DNA of 64,000 nucleotides from assembly GCF_018362775.1 (NCBI RefSeq), contig NZ_JAGYXY010000002.1:535035-599034 (forward strand), given 5' to 3'. Source of the stretch: Alistipes montrealensis. Its GTDB lineage: Bacteria; Bacteroidota; Bacteroidia; Bacteroidales; Rikenellaceae. The notes beneath the pieces are model-generated. The model was not told the DNA's origin and ran no database searches. It worked only from the letters and a program-made list of their open reading frames with translations. Of this stretch, positions 8,721 through 17,497 are shown piece after piece. How positions within the stretch are numbered: position 1 is the stretch's first letter; each line of letters opens with the position of its first letter. The position numbers and the translations under genes were made by a program.

Positions 8721-10001
8721 ATGAAAAACTTTTTCGAAAAATTCCGTGTCGAAGACTGGGTGGTAGTCTGGGTTTCGATTCCGCTGCTGCTGCTTGCGGC
8801 GCTCATCCCCGCCGACCTGCCCTCCGTCCCCGGGACGCTCGTGGGCAGTGTGGCGTGGTACAACATCGCCTTTCTCTTCGTCATCGTCCTGGTGGTGCTC
8901 TACGTCGGCTGCCTCATGCTGCGCCGTCCCCTCAGGGGACTGCTGCCGTCGCTGGTCGTAGTTTTCGCCGTGTCGTTGCTGGCGCAGGTCGTTGCCAAAA
9001 TCCCGGCGGTCTCCTACTATGGTTTCGAGTCGGTCTTCTTCTCGGTGCTCTTCGGCCTCTTGATCCGCAACGTGTGGCGCGTTCCCGCGTGGATGAAGCC
9101 TGCTATCCAGGGCGAATTCTTCATCAAGATCGGCGTGGTGTGCCTCGGGGCGACGATCCTTTTCAGCGATGTGATGAAATCGGGTGTCTTCGGACTCGTC
9201 CAGGCCTGCCTCGTGGTGGCCGTCGTGTGGTTCTTCGCCTTCTGGTTCTCACGCCGCATGAAGGTCGATCAGCGTTCGGCGATGATTCTTTCGAGCGGCG
9301 TTTCGATCTGCGGCGTCTCGGCTTCGATCACTGCGGCGCGCGTGGTGGGCGGTGACGACCGGAAGCTCTCCTACATCGTCTCGCTGGTGCTGATCGTCGT
9401 CGTGCCGATGATTTACCTCATGCCGTGGCTGGCGAACCTGATCCTGCCCCGTTTGTTCGCTCCCGAGGTTGCCGAGGAGGTTGCCGGGGCGTGGATCGGC
9501 GGCACGATCGACACTACGTCGGGCGTCGCCGCGTCGAGTATGATCGTCGGCGAGGTCGCCAACCAGCACGCCGTGATCATCAAAGCCGCGCAGAACGTGC
9601 TGATCGGCGTGGTGGCCTTCTTCATTGCGCTCTACCTTTCGACGCGCGGCGAGAAGGGCGGACAGGCGCCCTCGCTGGGTATCGTGTGGGAGAAGTTCCC
9701 CAAATTCATCCTCGGGTTCGTCGCCGCGTCGCTCGTCTTCAGCCTCTTCCAGTCGAACGGCCTGTTTACGCCCGACGCCAAAGGCAGGCTGCTCGAACCG
9801 GGTGTTGCGAAGATGTTCTCTACGGTCTTCTTCTCGCTGGCCTTCGTCTGCATCGGCCTCGATACACGCCTCAAGGATATTATTTCTAAGGAGAACCGCA
9901 ACGTCCTCTGGTCGTTCCTTGCGGCGCAGACCTTCAATATCGTCATTACGTTCTTCATCGCCTGTCTGCTGTTTGGCGTATTGAAACCATTGTGGAGTTA
10001 A
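8721..10001 (+). CDS. YeiH/UPF0324 family putative anion exporter
   Basis: 426 residues with about ten to twelve hydrophobic segments across the whole length. The family signature is visible at about 190-215 (QRSAMILSSGVSICGVSASITAARVVGGDD), with the later GAWIGGTIDTTSGVAAS and CIGLDTRLKDI motifs. Members are annotated as putative sulfate or organosulfonate exporters; evidence for a substrate is thin. The porin immediately upstream (42-base gap) suggests that the pair handles passage of a small anion across both membranes, which is inference from position. Confidence 0.8.
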   Translation: MKNFFEKFRVEDWVVVWVSIPLLLLAALIPADLPSVPGTLVGSVAWYNIAFLFVIVLVVLYVGCLMLRRPLRGLLPSLVVVFAVSLLAQVVAKIPAVSYYGFESVFFSVLFGLLIRNVWRVPAWMKPAIQGEFFIKIGVVCLGATILFSDVMKSGVFGLVQACLVVAVVWFFAFWFSRRMKVDQRSAMILSSGVSICGVSASITAARVVGGDDRKLSYIVSLVLIVVVPMIYLMPWLANLILPRLFAPEVAEEVAGAWIGGTIDTTSGVAASSMIVGEVANQHAVIIKAAQNVLIGVVAFFIALYLSTRGEKGGQAPSLGIVWEKFPKFILGFVAASLVFSLFQSNGLFTPDAKGRLLEPGVAKMFSTVFFSLAFVCIGLDTRLKDIISKENRNVLWSFLAAQTFNIVITFFIACLLFGVLKPLWS

Positions 10002-10033
10002 TGTCCGGTAGTTCTGTGGCCGCGTGCGACAAG

Positions 10034-10102
10034 CCCCTCCCGAGGGAGGGGTTTGGGGTGGGGTCAGACTTGTAGACACGGCGGAACGCCGTGAGTGGAG
10101 GC
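10034..10102 (+). repeat. Two-hairpin dispersed element, copy B
   Basis: Hairpin 1 at 10034-10051 (CCCCTCCC/GGGAGGGG), a 25-base spacer containing GGGGTCAGACTTGTAGA, hairpin 2 at 10077-10093 (CACGGCG-GAA-CGCCGTG), then GAGTGGAGGCGG. The spacer core CAGACTTGTA is identical to copy A while both stems differ. It lies between the convergent yeiH-like and ygiQ genes. Confidence 0.6.
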
Positions 10103-10126
10103 GGACCGGGTTGTAAACCGGTAGGT

Positions 10127-11836
10127 TTACCGGAATCGTTTTTTAAAGAAATAGCTTTTCTGCCGCCGCTTTTCGTCCTGCGAGCGGGCGATGTAGACTT
10201 TTTCGTGCGTGTAGGGATTCTCGCCCGTGTAGAACATCACCGACGAGAGGGTCATCGGCGTAGGGGTCAGGTCCTGCACCTGTTCGAGGTTGAAATGGAG
10301 TTTTCCCAAGACCTTGTCCGCCAGCGATTTCATGTCCTGCTCGGTGCACCCCGGGTGCGACGAGATGAAGTAAGGGATTAACTGATAGGGCAGATGTTCC
10401 TGATTACAAATGCGATGGAAGTCGGCCGTCAGCCGTTCGAAGAGCGCGAACGGCGGTTTGCGCATCAGACTCAGCACGTTATCCTCGGTATGCTCTGGCG
10501 CCACTTTAAGTCGCCCCGAGGTGTGGTGTTTCAGAACCGTTTCCAAATAAGGCGATTGGTCGAACAGGTCGTAACGGATGCCGCTGCCGATGAAGGCTTT
10601 CTTGATGCCTTTGACGGCGCGGATTTTTTCGTACAACGCCAGCAGCGGCCGGTGGTCGTTGTCGAGGTTGGGGCACATCTTCGGGTGGAGGCACGACGCG
10701 CGGCGGCATTTGCGGCACAACTCCCTGTCGCGGCCGCCCATGCGGTACATGTTGGCCGACGGAGCGCCTACGTCCGAAAGGTAGCCTTTGAACCCGGGCG
10801 ATTTCACCACACGCGCCACTTCGGTGAGGATCGACCGTTCGCTGCGCGAATTGATAAACTTGCCCTGGTGGGCCGAAATGGTGCAGAACGAACAGCCGCC
10901 GAAACAGCCGCGGTGGATGTTGACCGAATGTTTGATCATCTCCCACGCCGGGATGTTACCCTTGCCCGTGTAACGCGGATGCGGGGCGCGCTCGTAGGGG
11001 AGGTCGAACGAGTGGTCGAGTTCTTCGGTCGAAAGCGACGTGTTGGCAGGCGTTACGACCACATAGCGGTCGCCGACGGCCTCGACAAGCGTTGCCGTGG
11101 GCTCCATCAGGTTGCTCTGGGTTTCGATGACGGTGAAATTCTCCCCGAAGGCGGCCTTGTCGCCGACGCACTTCTCGTAGCTGTTGAGGCGGATCGTTTC
11201 GACGGGGTCGAGCCGCGCGACGTAACTTTCGTCGGAGAGAAAGGCCACCTGCCGGATTTTGCGCAGCAGCTTGGCATTGTAGCCGTTGCGCATCGCCTTG
11301 GCGACCTGCTGCACGACCCGTTCGCCCATGCCGTAGATCAAAAGGTCGGCGCCCGAGTCGGCCAGAACGGAGGGCTTCAGCGCGTTGCTCCAGTAATCGT
11401 AGTGGGTCAGGCGGCGGAGCGAGGCTTCGATGCCTCCCACCACCACCGGGACGTGCGGAAAGAGGCGTTTGAGAATCTGCGAGTAGACCGTTACGGCGTA
11501 GTCGGGACGGAATCCCGCCTTGCCGCCGGGCGTATAGGCGTCGTCGCTTCGCAGGCGGATGTTGGCCGTGTAGTGGTTGACCATTGAATCCATCGACCCG
11601 CCGGAGATGCCGAAAAAGAGGCGCGGTGCGCCCAGCTTGGTGAAGTCGCGCAGGTCGTCCCGCCAGTTGGGCTGGGGAACGATCGCCACGCGGTAACCCT
11701 CGGCCTCCAGCAGACGCCCCACGACGGCCGCTCCGAATGCCGGGTGGTCGATGTAGGCGTCGCCCGAGAAGAGGATCACGTCGAGCTGATCCCATCCGCG
11801 TGCGCGGACTTCCTTGATGGTGGTCGGTAGGAACAT
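10127..11836 (-). CDS. YgiQ family radical SAM protein
   Basis: 569 residues. The N-terminal cobalamin-binding-like domain (about 1-210) begins FLPTTIKEVRARGWDQLDVILFSGDAYIDHPAFG, diagnostic of YgiQ. The radical SAM core carries the cluster motif CFGGCSFCTISAHQGK (about residue 317 on), and the C-terminal half contains HPGCTEQDM and LTPTPMTLSSVMFYTGENP. Homologues of the family are often longer, with an extra basic tail; here the protein stops soon after the conserved core (KKRFR). The substrate is unknown for the family. It is the last gene of the tgt-led minus-strand operon, separated from rluD by a 157-base A/T-rich gap. Confidence 0.87.
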   Translation of the reverse strand: MFLPTTIKEVRARGWDQLDVILFSGDAYIDHPAFGAAVVGRLLEAEGYRVAIVPQPNWRDDLRDFTKLGAPRLFFGISGGSMDSMVNHYTANIRLRSDDAYTPGGKAGFRPDYAVTVYSQILKRLFPHVPVVVGGIEASLRRLTHYDYWSNALKPSVLADSGADLLIYGMGERVVQQVAKAMRNGYNAKLLRKIRQVAFLSDESYVARLDPVETIRLNSYEKCVGDKAAFGENFTVIETQSNLMEPTATLVEAVGDRYVVVTPANTSLSTEELDHSFDLPYERAPHPRYTGKGNIPAWEMIKHSVNIHRGCFGGCSFCTISAHQGKFINSRSERSILTEVARVVKSPGFKGYLSDVGAPSANMYRMGGRDRELCRKCRRASCLHPKMCPNLDNDHRPLLALYEKIRAVKGIKKAFIGSGIRYDLFDQSPYLETVLKHHTSGRLKVAPEHTEDNVLSLMRKPPFALFERLTADFHRICNQEHLPYQLIPYFISSHPGCTEQDMKSLADKVLGKLHFNLEQVQDLTPTPMTLSSVMFYTGENPYTHEKVYIARSQDEKRRQKSYFFKKRFR

Positions 11837-11844
11837 GAATTCGC

Positions 11845-11868
11845 AATTAAAAATTAAGAATTAAAAAT
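11845..11868. repeat. A/T-rich repeat, left arm
   Basis: AATTAAAAATTAAGAATTAA and four further A/T bases, just upstream of the ygiQ start. It is approximately the reverse complement of the segment at 11962-11995, so the two form long-range inverted arms around about 93 bases of ordinary-GC sequence. Confidence 0.5.
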
Positions 11869-11961
11869 AGGGGCACAGGTCGCGTATGGTCGGATGTATG
11901 GGAAGTGAATCCTTGGGGCATCGCTTGGCCTCCGGTTTCGAGCAGCCCTTTGCGAACGGGT

Positions 11962-11995
11962 AAAATTTTTAATTCTTCATTTTTCATTTTTAATT
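11962..11995. repeat. A/T-rich repeat, right arm, overlapping the rluD stop
   Basis: A 34-base A/T tract (AAAATTTTTAATTCTTCATT and onwards) that overlaps the TAA stop of the rluD-like gene. Nearly the same sequence occurs at 34521-34552, again overlapping the 3' end of a minus-strand gene (ispH). It is conspicuous in a GC-rich genome. Confidence 0.5.
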
Positions 11996-13076
11996 ATTGT
12001 TCGGCATCTTTGGATGTCGAACAATAGGTGTCCCATTTGGCCAGCAGGGACTGGAAATCGGCCGGGAGGGGGCTTTCGAACAGCACCTCCTCGTGCGTCG
12101 CGGGGTGTTCGAAGCCCAGCAGGCGGGCGTGCAGCGCATGGCGCGGCATCACGGAGAAGCAGTTCTCGATGAACTGGTGGTATTTGGCAAAGGTCGTGCC
12201 CTTGAGGATGCGGTCGCCGCCGTAGCGTTCGTCGTTGAACAGCGGATGCCCGATCCACGCCATGTGGACGCGAATCTGGTGGGTGCGTCCCGTTTCGAGG
12301 CGGCACTCCACGAGGGTCACGTAACCATAGCGTTTCAGCACTTTCCAGTGCGTCACGGCGTGTTTGCCGTCGGATCCGTCGGCGAAAACGAACATCTTTT
12401 GCCGGTCCTTGGGGCTGCGGCCGATGTTGCCCGTGATCGTGCCTTCGTCCTCGTCGAAATTGCCCCACACGAGGGCCACGTAGCGGCGTTGGATCGTGTG
12501 GTCGAAGAACTGCTTGGCCAGCCGGGCATGGGTCTGCTCGTCCTTGGCGATGACCAGCAGTCCCGAGGTGTTCTTGTCGATGCGGTGCACCAATCCTGCG
12601 CGGTTCTGCTCCTCGGCGGGGATCCCCTGCTTGTTGAGGTGGAACATCAGCGCATTGACCAGCGTGCCGCTGTAATTGCCGACGCCCGGATGTACGACCA
12701 GACCTGCCGGTTTGTCGACCAGCAGCAGCCATTTGTCCTCGTAGGGGATTTCGAGCGGAATGTCTTCGGCGAGGAGTTCGATCTCGCGCCGCGGGTAGGG
12801 CATCACGATCTGGATGCGGTCCAGCGGTTTGACCTTGTAGCTCGACTTGGCGGCCTTGCCGTTCACGAGGATGTTTCCGCTGTCGGCTGCGGCCTGGATG
12901 CGGTTGCGCGAACAGTGCTCCATCCTTACGGTCAGGAACTTGTCCAGCCGCATGGGGGTCTGGCCCTTGTCGGCCGTCACCGCATAGTGCTCGTAGAGGC
13001 CGGCTTCTTCTTCGTCCTCCGCGTCGGCCGGGACTGCATCCAGTTCCGGGTCGTCGATGGGGTGCTTGTCGGTCAT
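11994..13076 (-). CDS. RluA-family rRNA pseudouridine synthase, RluD-like
   Basis: 360 residues. An acidic N-terminal extension (about 1-30) precedes an S4 RNA-binding domain (about 40-105, MRLDKFLTVRMEHCSRNRIQAA) and the synthase domain (about 110-345). The catalytic motif is GLVHRIDKNTSGLLVIAKDE, with the conserved Asp in HRID; GRTHQIRVHMAWIGHPLFNDERYGG follows. By family it isomerises uridines in 23S rRNA. Its start overlaps the stop of the PASTA-protein gene by one base (TGATG), so translation is probably coupled. Confidence 0.88.
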   Translation of the reverse strand: MTDKHPIDDPELDAVPADAEDEEEAGLYEHYAVTADKGQTPMRLDKFLTVRMEHCSRNRIQAAADSGNILVNGKAAKSSYKVKPLDRIQIVMPYPRREIELLAEDIPLEIPYEDKWLLLVDKPAGLVVHPGVGNYSGTLVNALMFHLNKQGIPAEEQNRAGLVHRIDKNTSGLLVIAKDEQTHARLAKQFFDHTIQRRYVALVWGNFDEDEGTITGNIGRSPKDRQKMFVFADGSDGKHAVTHWKVLKRYGYVTLVECRLETGRTHQIRVHMAWIGHPLFNDERYGGDRILKGTTFAKYHQFIENCFSVMPRHALHARLLGFEHPATHEEVLFESPLPADFQSLLAKWDTYCSTSKDAEQ

Positions 13077-14035
13077 CAGTCGAAAAATCCGTCGTTGTCT
13101 TTGCGGGCGGGCTGGTCGGCGGCGGGTTCGGCCGAAGCCTCTTCCAGGGCTGTGCGGGCCAGCGAGTCGGCCAGTTCCTGTTCCTCGGCCTGGCGCTCCC
13201 GGGCGGCCTGTATGGCCTGCTTCTCGGCCTCGGTCCGGTATTGGGCGAGTTTCTTTTCGTCGAGTGTCAGCCGCAGGTCGACCTTCGAGCCCAGCGCAGC
13301 GCTGCGTTCTGCGCCCGGGGTTTGGATGTAGACGCGCGAATCCTTCTGGTTGAGGAGGTTGATGCCTTCGTCGAAGTCGATGCGCCCCACGTTGAGACCC
13401 AGTTCCCAGAGGCGGCCTTTGGCCTGCGCGAAGGGGAGTCCCACCAGCCGCGGCACGATCGTCGAGCCGTAGCCGTCTTCGACGCCCACGTAAAGCGTCA
13501 CGCCGGAACCCATCTCTGCCTCCATGCGCGTGGTTTGGGTGACGGGTTTACCGTCGCAGTACTCCTCCAGTACGTAGTTGGTAGCCATGTCGGCGCGGTA
13601 GACCAGTTCGGCGATCTCCAGACCGGCGATTTCGAGCATGTTCTTGGCCTGCCGCAGGGAACGTCCGGCCACATAGGGCACGGGGACCATCTTCTGGCGG
13701 AAGGAGTTGATCGTGATGTAGACCGTGCGTCCGGGTTTCACTTCGACGCCCCCTTCGGGCAGTTGGTCGAGGACGATGCCGCCTTCATAGGCGGGGACGA
13801 ACAGCGAGTCGTTGATATGCAGGTGCAGGTCGTGCTTGCGGGCGATGCGCTGGGCTTCGTGGAGCGGCACGCCCGCGAAGTCGGGCACGGTGCGCCGTGC
13901 GCCGTGGCGCGTACCCAGCTGCATGAGGATATGCGCGGCAACGGCCATCACGAGGATGATCGCTCCGATCAGTACGAGGTTCCACAACAGCGGGCGCTGC
14001 CGGAGCCGGGACAGGAAATTTTTGGGTTTCTCCAT
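13076..14035 (-). CDS. Membrane-anchored PASTA domain protein
   Basis: 319 residues with one transmembrane helix (about 16-38, LLWNLVLIGAIILVMAVAAHIL), three extracytoplasmic PASTA-type repeats (about 48-112, 114-185 and 190-262; VPDFAGVPLHEAQRIARKHD and VPRLVGLPFAQAKGRLWELG are clear), and a Glu/Ala-rich charged C-terminal tail (about 270-319). PASTA repeats bind peptidoglycan or muropeptides in kinases and penicillin-binding proteins, but there is no kinase or transpeptidase domain here. A gene of this kind next to rluD is common in Bacteroidota as I recall. The role is unknown, plausibly a cell-wall scaffold. Confidence 0.83.
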   Translation of the reverse strand: MEKPKNFLSRLRQRPLLWNLVLIGAIILVMAVAAHILMQLGTRHGARRTVPDFAGVPLHEAQRIARKHDLHLHINDSLFVPAYEGGIVLDQLPEGGVEVKPGRTVYITINSFRQKMVPVPYVAGRSLRQAKNMLEIAGLEIAELVYRADMATNYVLEEYCDGKPVTQTTRMEAEMGSGVTLYVGVEDGYGSTIVPRLVGLPFAQAKGRLWELGLNVGRIDFDEGINLLNQKDSRVYIQTPGAERSAALGSKVDLRLTLDEKKLAQYRTEAEKQAIQAARERQAEEQELADSLARTALEEASAEPAADQPARKDNDGFFD

Positions 14036-14045
14036 AAATTGCAGG

Positions 14046-15149
14046 TTATTTCGGGGCCTTCCGGTAAAGGTAGACGGCGATGAAGAGGTAGATGATGTTC
14101 GGGAGCCACACGGCCAGCCCGGGCGGGAGGGTTCCGCTCTTGGCGAACTCCTCGAAGAAGCGGTTGAAAAGGATATACGAGAAGCAGAGTCCCGTGCCGA
14201 TGCCGATGTGCAGGCCGGTTCCGCCGCGGACCTTACGCGAGGAGAGCGAAACGCCGATCAGCGTCAGGATGAACGTCGAGAGCGGATAGGCGTAGCGGGC
14301 GTGTTTCTCGACCTCGATGATGTTGATCGAGTCGGAGCCTTTGGCCCGCTGCTGGGCGAGGAATTCGTTGAGCTGGCCGATGTTCATGGTCTGGATCAGG
14401 TCGTTGATTTCGCCCAGCTCGGTCACTTCGAGGTTGATCAGCGTGTCGAGGTTGCGGAACTGTTCGAACTTTTCGACACCCAGCGAGTCGAACTCGCGTT
14501 TGGTGTAGCGCGGGGCGGTCCAGCGTTTGGTCTCGGCGTCGAACTTGGCGTCCGACGCTTCGAGCGAATGGGTCATCGTGCCGCTGTTGTAATGCTCCAG
14601 GACGAAGAACGAGGCCTGGCGGGCGCCGTCGTTGTAGCCGCGGATGTAGGCGAAGGTTCCGGGTTCGATCTGGCGGTAGATATGGCGGTCGTATTTGGTG
14701 TTCTGTTTGCGTTTGATGTATTGCTGCTCGAAATCGACGATGTGCCGCTGCGAGAGGGGAATCAGCCAGAGGTTGAGCGTCAGCGAGAGCGATCCGATGA
14801 TCAGCGCGCCCAGGAAGTAGGGCCACATCAGGCGGCGGAACGACATGCCGCCCGAGAGCATGGCGACGATCTCGGTCTGGTAGGCCATCTTCGAGGTGAA
14901 GAAGATACACGCGATGAAGGTGAAAAGGCCGCTGAACTGGTTGATGAAGAAGGGAATGAAGTTGAGGTAATAGTCGAGGATCACCGATTTCAGGGGTGCG
15001 TGCAGTTCCGTGAAGTCGTCGATTTTCTCCACGTAGTCGAAGACCACCACGATGACGATGATCATTGCAATGGCGAAGAAGTAGGTCGTCAGGAACTTCC
15101 CCAGTATGTAGCGGTCCAAAATCTTGAACCCCGGAAAGCGCATTTTCAT
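14046..15149 (-). CDS. LptF/LptG-type permease (YjgP/YjgQ family)
   Basis: 367 residues. Three N-terminal transmembrane helices (about 15-35, 55-75 and 95-120), a periplasmic beta-jellyroll (about 130-270) and three C-terminal helices (about 275-362). The opening LDRYILGKFLTTYFFAIAMI and the SSRKVRGGTGLHIGIGTGLCFSYI segment are typical of LptF/LptG, which extract lipopolysaccharide from the inner membrane with the LptB ATPase. Whether it is LptF or LptG is not resolvable here. Three bases separate it from tgt upstream. Confidence 0.87.
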   Translation of the reverse strand: MKMRFPGFKILDRYILGKFLTTYFFAIAMIIVIVVVFDYVEKIDDFTELHAPLKSVILDYYLNFIPFFINQFSGLFTFIACIFFTSKMAYQTEIVAMLSGGMSFRRLMWPYFLGALIIGSLSLTLNLWLIPLSQRHIVDFEQQYIKRKQNTKYDRHIYRQIEPGTFAYIRGYNDGARQASFFVLEHYNSGTMTHSLEASDAKFDAETKRWTAPRYTKREFDSLGVEKFEQFRNLDTLINLEVTELGEINDLIQTMNIGQLNEFLAQQRAKGSDSINIIEVEKHARYAYPLSTFILTLIGVSLSSRKVRGGTGLHIGIGTGLCFSYILFNRFFEEFAKSGTLPPGLAVWLPNIIYLFIAVYLYRKAPK

Positions 15150-15152
15150 TAT

Positions 15153-16283
15153 TTAGAGTCTTCGTTGCAGTTTCCCGACCATGGTCTCTTTCCACGCCGC
15201 AAAGTCACCGGCGAGGATGTGTTCGCGCGCCGCGCCGACCAGCCGCAGGTAGAAGGCGATGTTGTGCAGCGAGGCGATCTGAGCCGCGAGCATCTCGCCG
15301 CAGACCGTCAGGTGGTGGAGGTAGGCCTTCGAATAGAGTGTGTCGACGAAAGCCGTGCCTTCGGGGTCGATCGGCGAAAAGTCGTCCTCCCACTTCTTGT
15401 TGCGGATGTTGATGACGCCTTCGGCCGTGAACAGTTGTCCGTTGCGGCCGTTGCGCGTCGGCATCACGCAATCGAACATGTCTACGCCGCGTTCGATGCC
15501 TTCGAGGATGTTCACCGGCGTACCCACGCCCATCAGATAACGCGGACGATCCTCCGGTAGTATGGCGTTGACCACTTCGATCATTTCGTACATCACGGGG
15601 GTAGGTTCGCCGACGGCCAGTCCGCCGATAGCGTAACCGTCTGCATCGTATTGCTTTACATTCTCCGCAGCCCGGGCGCGCAGGTCGGGGTAGGTGCATC
15701 CCTGCACGATGGGGAACAGGGCCTGGTAGTGGCCGTATTTGGGCTGGGTCTGGCGGTAGCGGTCGAAACAGCGGTCGAGCCACCGCTCGGTGAGGTCGAG
15801 CGACTTGGCGGCGTATTCCCGCGGGGCGTCGCCCGGGGGGCACTCGTCGAAGGCCATCATGATGTCGGCGCCGATCGTACGCTCGGTGTCTATGACGCTT
15901 TCGGGCGTGAAGAGGTGCTTCGAACCGTCGATGTGCGAGCGGAAATGGCATCCCTCCTCCTTGAGCTTACGGCAGGCTGCGAGCGAGAAGACCTGAAACC
16001 CGCCGCTGTCGGTGAGCATAGGGCCTTCCCAGGTCGAAAACCGGTGTACCCCGCCGGCCCGTTCGAGGATTTCCATGCCGGGCCGCAGGTAGAGGTGGTA
16101 GGTGTTGGCCAGGATGATCTGCGCCCGTGCCTCGTCACGCACGTCGCGGTGGAAGATGCCCTTCACCGTAGCCGCCGTGCCGACGGGCATGAAGATCGGG
16201 GTCCGGATCACACCGTGGTCGGTCTGCAGTTCGCCTGCGCGGGCGTGCGACGAAGGGTCTTTATGTTGCAGGGTGAATTTCAT
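15153..16283 (-). CDS. tgt: Queuine tRNA-ribosyltransferase
   Basis: 376 residues from the ATG giving MKFTLQHKDPSSHARAG; a second ATG two codons upstream is possible. TGT exchanges guanine 34 of Asp, Asn, His and Tyr tRNAs for a queuosine precursor. Visible motifs: TPIFMPVGTAATVKG, MLTDSGGFQVFSL, and GVDMFDCVMPTRNGRNGQLF with the catalytic Asp. Unusually, the zinc-site segment that is normally CxCxxC before SRAYLHHL here reads IDPEGTAFVDTLYSKAYLHHL, so the three clustered cysteines are missing while the following His is kept. First gene of the tgt-lptG-PASTA-rluD-ygiQ operon. Confidence 0.92.
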   Translation of the reverse strand: MKFTLQHKDPSSHARAGELQTDHGVIRTPIFMPVGTAATVKGIFHRDVRDEARAQIILANTYHLYLRPGMEILERAGGVHRFSTWEGPMLTDSGGFQVFSLAACRKLKEEGCHFRSHIDGSKHLFTPESVIDTERTIGADIMMAFDECPPGDAPREYAAKSLDLTERWLDRCFDRYRQTQPKYGHYQALFPIVQGCTYPDLRARAAENVKQYDADGYAIGGLAVGEPTPVMYEMIEVVNAILPEDRPRYLMGVGTPVNILEGIERGVDMFDCVMPTRNGRNGQLFTAEGVINIRNKKWEDDFSPIDPEGTAFVDTLYSKAYLHHLTVCGEMLAAQIASLHNIAFYLRLVGAAREHILAGDFAAWKETMVGKLQRRL

Positions 16284-16297
16284 ACTCATATATTCGG

Positions 16298-16305
16298 CAA
16301 AAATA
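16298..16305 (-). promoter_or_regulatory. Candidate promoter -7 element for the tgt operon
   Basis: The minus strand reads TATTTTTG, matching TAnnTTTG, 15 bases before the tgt ATG at 16283. No well-spaced -33 TTTG is evident. It is back-to-back with the glycosyltransferase promoter. Confidence 0.4.
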
Positions 16306-16318
16306 CACAAAATATTTC

Positions 16319-16326
16319 TATCTTTG
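16319..16326 (+). promoter_or_regulatory. Candidate promoter -7 element for the glycosyltransferase operon
   Basis: TATCTTTG, an exact match to TAnnTTTG, 16 bases before ATG 16343. A start site about seven bases downstream would leave a leader of roughly 10 bases. Confidence 0.45.
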
Positions 16327-16342
16327 CGCATATTTCGTCAAT

Positions 16343-17497
16343 ATGCAATTTATCGATTCTTTTCTGGCATGCTACGGCTGGGAGGGTGCGGCTCTTGCGG
16401 GAGCGGTGCTGCTCATGCTCGGCGTGCAGTTGTACTATTATATTTTCGTCTACGGCCGTATCCCCGGCTATAAGAACAACCGCCGTCCGCAGACGTTGGA
16501 CCGGGAGCCGTCCGTGTCGGTGGTGGTTCCGCTCTTTTCGGAGGACTATTCGTTCGTCGAGGAGCGGCTGCCGCTGGTGCTGGCCCAGAATTACCCCGAT
16601 TTCGAGGTGGTGATCGTCTACGTGGGCCACGACTCCGATTTTTACGAGGACCTCGTGCGGCTGAAACAGTCGTTCCCGCAGATCACGACCACGAAAATCC
16701 ACCTCGATCCCCGCTTTCCGATTTCGCGCAAGATGGCGCTCAACGTGGGTATCAAGTCGGCGCACTACGAGCACATGATTTTTACCTCGACCGACGCCGT
16801 GCCGCAGACCGACCGCTGGCTGTCGCTGATGGCCAAGGGCTTCATGCGCGGCGAAATCGTGGTGGGTTATTGCGGCGTGGAGCGCGGAAAGGGCTTTTCG
16901 AACTTCATGATGCGCGCCTGGCGGATGATGCATTCGGCCGACTGGATCGCCCGGGCCGTGCGTCGCCGCGCCTATCGCGGAACGCTCCACAACTACGGTT
17001 TCACCAAGAGCCTCTATTTCGGAGCCAACGGCTTCAGCCACCTCAATATGAATATCGGCGAGGACGACCTGTTCATGCAGCAGGTTATGACGCGCGACAA
17101 CGTGAGCGTCATCCTTTCGCCCCGTGCCTCGCTGCGCGAGAAGATGTGGGGCGGCATGGGCTGGTGGATGAGCCAGCTGCGCTATTTCGGTTCGGCGTTC
17201 CGGTTCTATCCCCGTGCGGTGAAGACCTTCGTCGGCTGGGAACTGGGTTCGCGCGTACTCTTTTTCGCCGCCGTGGCCTGCGCTATCGCAGTCATGCCCC
17301 CGGAATACAAGCTCGCCGCACTGCTGCTGCTGATCGTCCGCTACGTCGTCGTGGCGCTCGAAGTGCGCCGCGTCGCCCGGCGGCTGGGCGAGGGCGGCAT
17401 TGCGGGCCGTTACTTTATCTACGACCTGCTCAGCCCGCTGTGGGCTGCCGCGCTGTGGGCAATGCTGCTCCGCCGTGACAACCGCGTATGGAGATAG
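16343..17497 (+). CDS. Membrane glycosyltransferase, family 2
   Basis: 384 residues. An N-terminal transmembrane helix (about 15-37) precedes a GT-A domain (about 52-280) starting PSVSVVVPLFSEDYSFVEERLPLVLAQNYPDFEVVIVYVG. The metal-binding acidic motif appears as TSTDAVPQTDRWL, and the catalytic region as NIGEDDLFMQQV. Two or three helices follow (about 295-345), then a basic C-terminus. The products of such enzymes range from exopolysaccharide to lipid-linked sugars and cannot be told here. Its last ten bases overlap the sigma factor gene. Confidence 0.82.
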   Translation: MQFIDSFLACYGWEGAALAGAVLLMLGVQLYYYIFVYGRIPGYKNNRRPQTLDREPSVSVVVPLFSEDYSFVEERLPLVLAQNYPDFEVVIVYVGHDSDFYEDLVRLKQSFPQITTTKIHLDPRFPISRKMALNVGIKSAHYEHMIFTSTDAVPQTDRWLSLMAKGFMRGEIVVGYCGVERGKGFSNFMMRAWRMMHSADWIARAVRRRAYRGTLHNYGFTKSLYFGANGFSHLNMNIGEDDLFMQQVMTRDNVSVILSPRASLREKMWGGMGWWMSQLRYFGSAFRFYPRAVKTFVGWELGSRVLFFAAVACAIAVMPPEYKLAALLLLIVRYVVVALEVRRVARRLGEGGIAGRYFIYDLLSPLWAAALWAMLLRRDNRVWR

